Of a DNA stretch of 5,994 nt, positions 5,406 to 5,994 are shown in pieces. The first letter of the stretch is position 1; each line of letters begins with the position of its first letter. This DNA is from Betaproteobacteria bacterium (lineage in GTDB: Bacteria; Pseudomonadota; Gammaproteobacteria; Burkholderiales; SG8-39). Below the pieces are notes generated by a model, which worked only from the letters and a program-made list of their open reading frames with translations, was not told the DNA's origin and ran no database searches. The translations under genes were made by a program, and so were the position numbers. The stretch lies in contig JAAOZY010000233.1 in the NCBI GenBank assembly GCA_012274205.1, positions 1-5,994 on the forward strand, given 5' to 3'.

Positions 5406-5994
5406 ATGGCAAACAAGTCGAATATCGAATGGACCGAAATGACCTGGAACCCCGTCACGGGGTGTACCAAGGTCAGCCAGGGCTGCAAGCATTGCTACGC
5501 GGAGCGTATGGCCAAGCGCTTGACCGCCATGGGCGCCGAGCGCTACCGCAACGGCTTCGGCGTTACGTTGCACCCCGATCTGGTCGACATACCGCGTGGC
5601 TGGCGACTGCCGCGCGTGGTCTTCGTCAACTCGATGAGCGATCTGTTTCACGATGACATCCCGCTCGCCTACATTCAACGCGTATTCGCAACCATGCGCG
5701 ACTGCCCTCGCCACACTTTTCAGGTACTCACCAAACGCAGCGAACGGCTGGCGGAACTCGCCCCGCACCTGCCGTGGCCGGAGAACGTATGGATGGGTGT
5801 GAGCGTTGAAGATGCGCGCGTGTTGCATCGCGTGGCCGACCTGCAATCGGTGAAAGCGAAGGCGCGGTTCCTCTCACTGGAGCCGCTGATCGGTCCCCTC
5901 GAATCCCTGCCGCTCGATGGTATCCATTGGGTGATTGTTGGCGGTGAATCCGGTCCGCAAGCGCGGCCGATGCGCAAGGAATGGGTCAAGGACA
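5406..5994 (+). CDS. Phage Gp37/Gp68 family (DUF5131) three-cysteine-motif protein, N-terminal 196 residues, runs off right edge
   Basis: The frame encodes MANKSNIEWTEMTWNPVTGC followed by a cysteine cluster Cys20-X6-Cys27-X2-Cys30, then Tyr-Ala-Glu. This is the hallmark start of the DUF5131/PF07505 family (COG4422, bacteriophage protein gp37). Other family blocks follow: VVFVNSMSDLFHDDIP (71-86), QVLTKRSERL (106-115), WMGVSVE (129-135), RFLSLEPLIGPL (154-165) and WVIVGGESG (175-183). The cysteine spacing resembles a metal or iron-sulfur site related to radical-SAM motifs; biochemical function is not established. Family members are usually about 240-260 residues, so roughly 50 are missing. 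The ATG at 5406 is preceded by an in-frame TAG at 5400-5402, so it cannot extend upstream; the ribosome-binding site is weak. The family occurs in phages and mobile regions, often beside the partner protein TcmP (from memory), which would be outside this window. Confidence 0.93.
   Translation, partial: MANKSNIEWTEMTWNPVTGCTKVSQGCKHCYAERMAKRLTAMGAERYRNGFGVTLHPDLVDIPRGWRLPRVVFVNSMSDLFHDDIPLAYIQRVFATMRDCPRHTFQVLTKRSERLAELAPHLPWPENVWMGVSVEDARVLHRVADLQSVKAKARFLSLEPLIGPLESLPLDGIHWVIVGGESGPQARPMRKEWVKD

Noticed and set aside
5337..5846. Minus-strand frame of 169 codons over the Gp37/Gp68 gene
   Set aside because: The plus-strand frame has the full DUF5131 pattern; this one is its antisense shadow.

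Overview
The window is high-GC bacterial DNA, most likely from a beta- or gammaproteobacterium. Support for this comes from a PntA very close in sequence to the E. coli protein, a perfect FNR-type anaerobic box, and Gram-negative style transporter genes. No rRNA or other phylogenetic marker is present, so the genus cannot be named. The FNR site suggests a facultative anaerobe or a denitrifier.

From left to right: (1) positions 1-798, minus strand, hold the N-terminal 266 residues of the NAD(P) transhydrogenase alpha subunit, pntA, which continues beyond the left edge. Its 230-bp upstream region carries a strong ribosome-binding site, a perfect FNR/Anr box, and a -10-like hexamer spaced as in a class II FNR promoter. 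(2) Positions 1029-4309, minus strand, hold a two-gene unit whose reading frames overlap by 4 bp (GTGA). The upstream gene is a complete ABC exporter half-transporter (membrane domain plus ATPase). The downstream gene is an importer component with an osmoprotectant-type binding protein fused in front of its permease domain. No separate importer ATPase is visible. (3) Positions 4310-4566 contain no gene. They hold a 28-bp near-perfect palindrome that could be the operator of the two-gene unit, then about 146 bp of unassigned sequence. (4) Positions 4567-5084 (or 5120), minus strand, hold a type II toxin-antitoxin pair. The order is antitoxin (addiction-module family) then RelE/ParE-family toxin, with a 4-bp ATGA overlap and an inverted repeat just upstream that is a likely autoregulatory operator. 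(5) Positions 5121-5405 are a divergent intergenic stretch. It holds a candidate promoter for each direction, a small hairpin and one questionable 38-codon frame. (6) Positions 5406-5994, plus strand, hold the first 196 residues of a phage Gp37/Gp68-family (DUF5131) protein with a three-cysteine motif. It runs off the right edge.

The left two thirds look like ordinary chromosomal metabolism and transport. The right third (about 4421 onward) looks like accessory DNA: a toxin-antitoxin module, a phage-type gene, looser gene packing and visibly more AT-rich patches. No feature here proves a wholly new system. The best leads are anaerobic control of transhydrogenase, the binding-protein-first fused importer without an ATPase, the palindrome upstream of the exporter, and the toxin-antitoxin plus DUF5131 cluster, whose partner genes would lie beyond the right edge.
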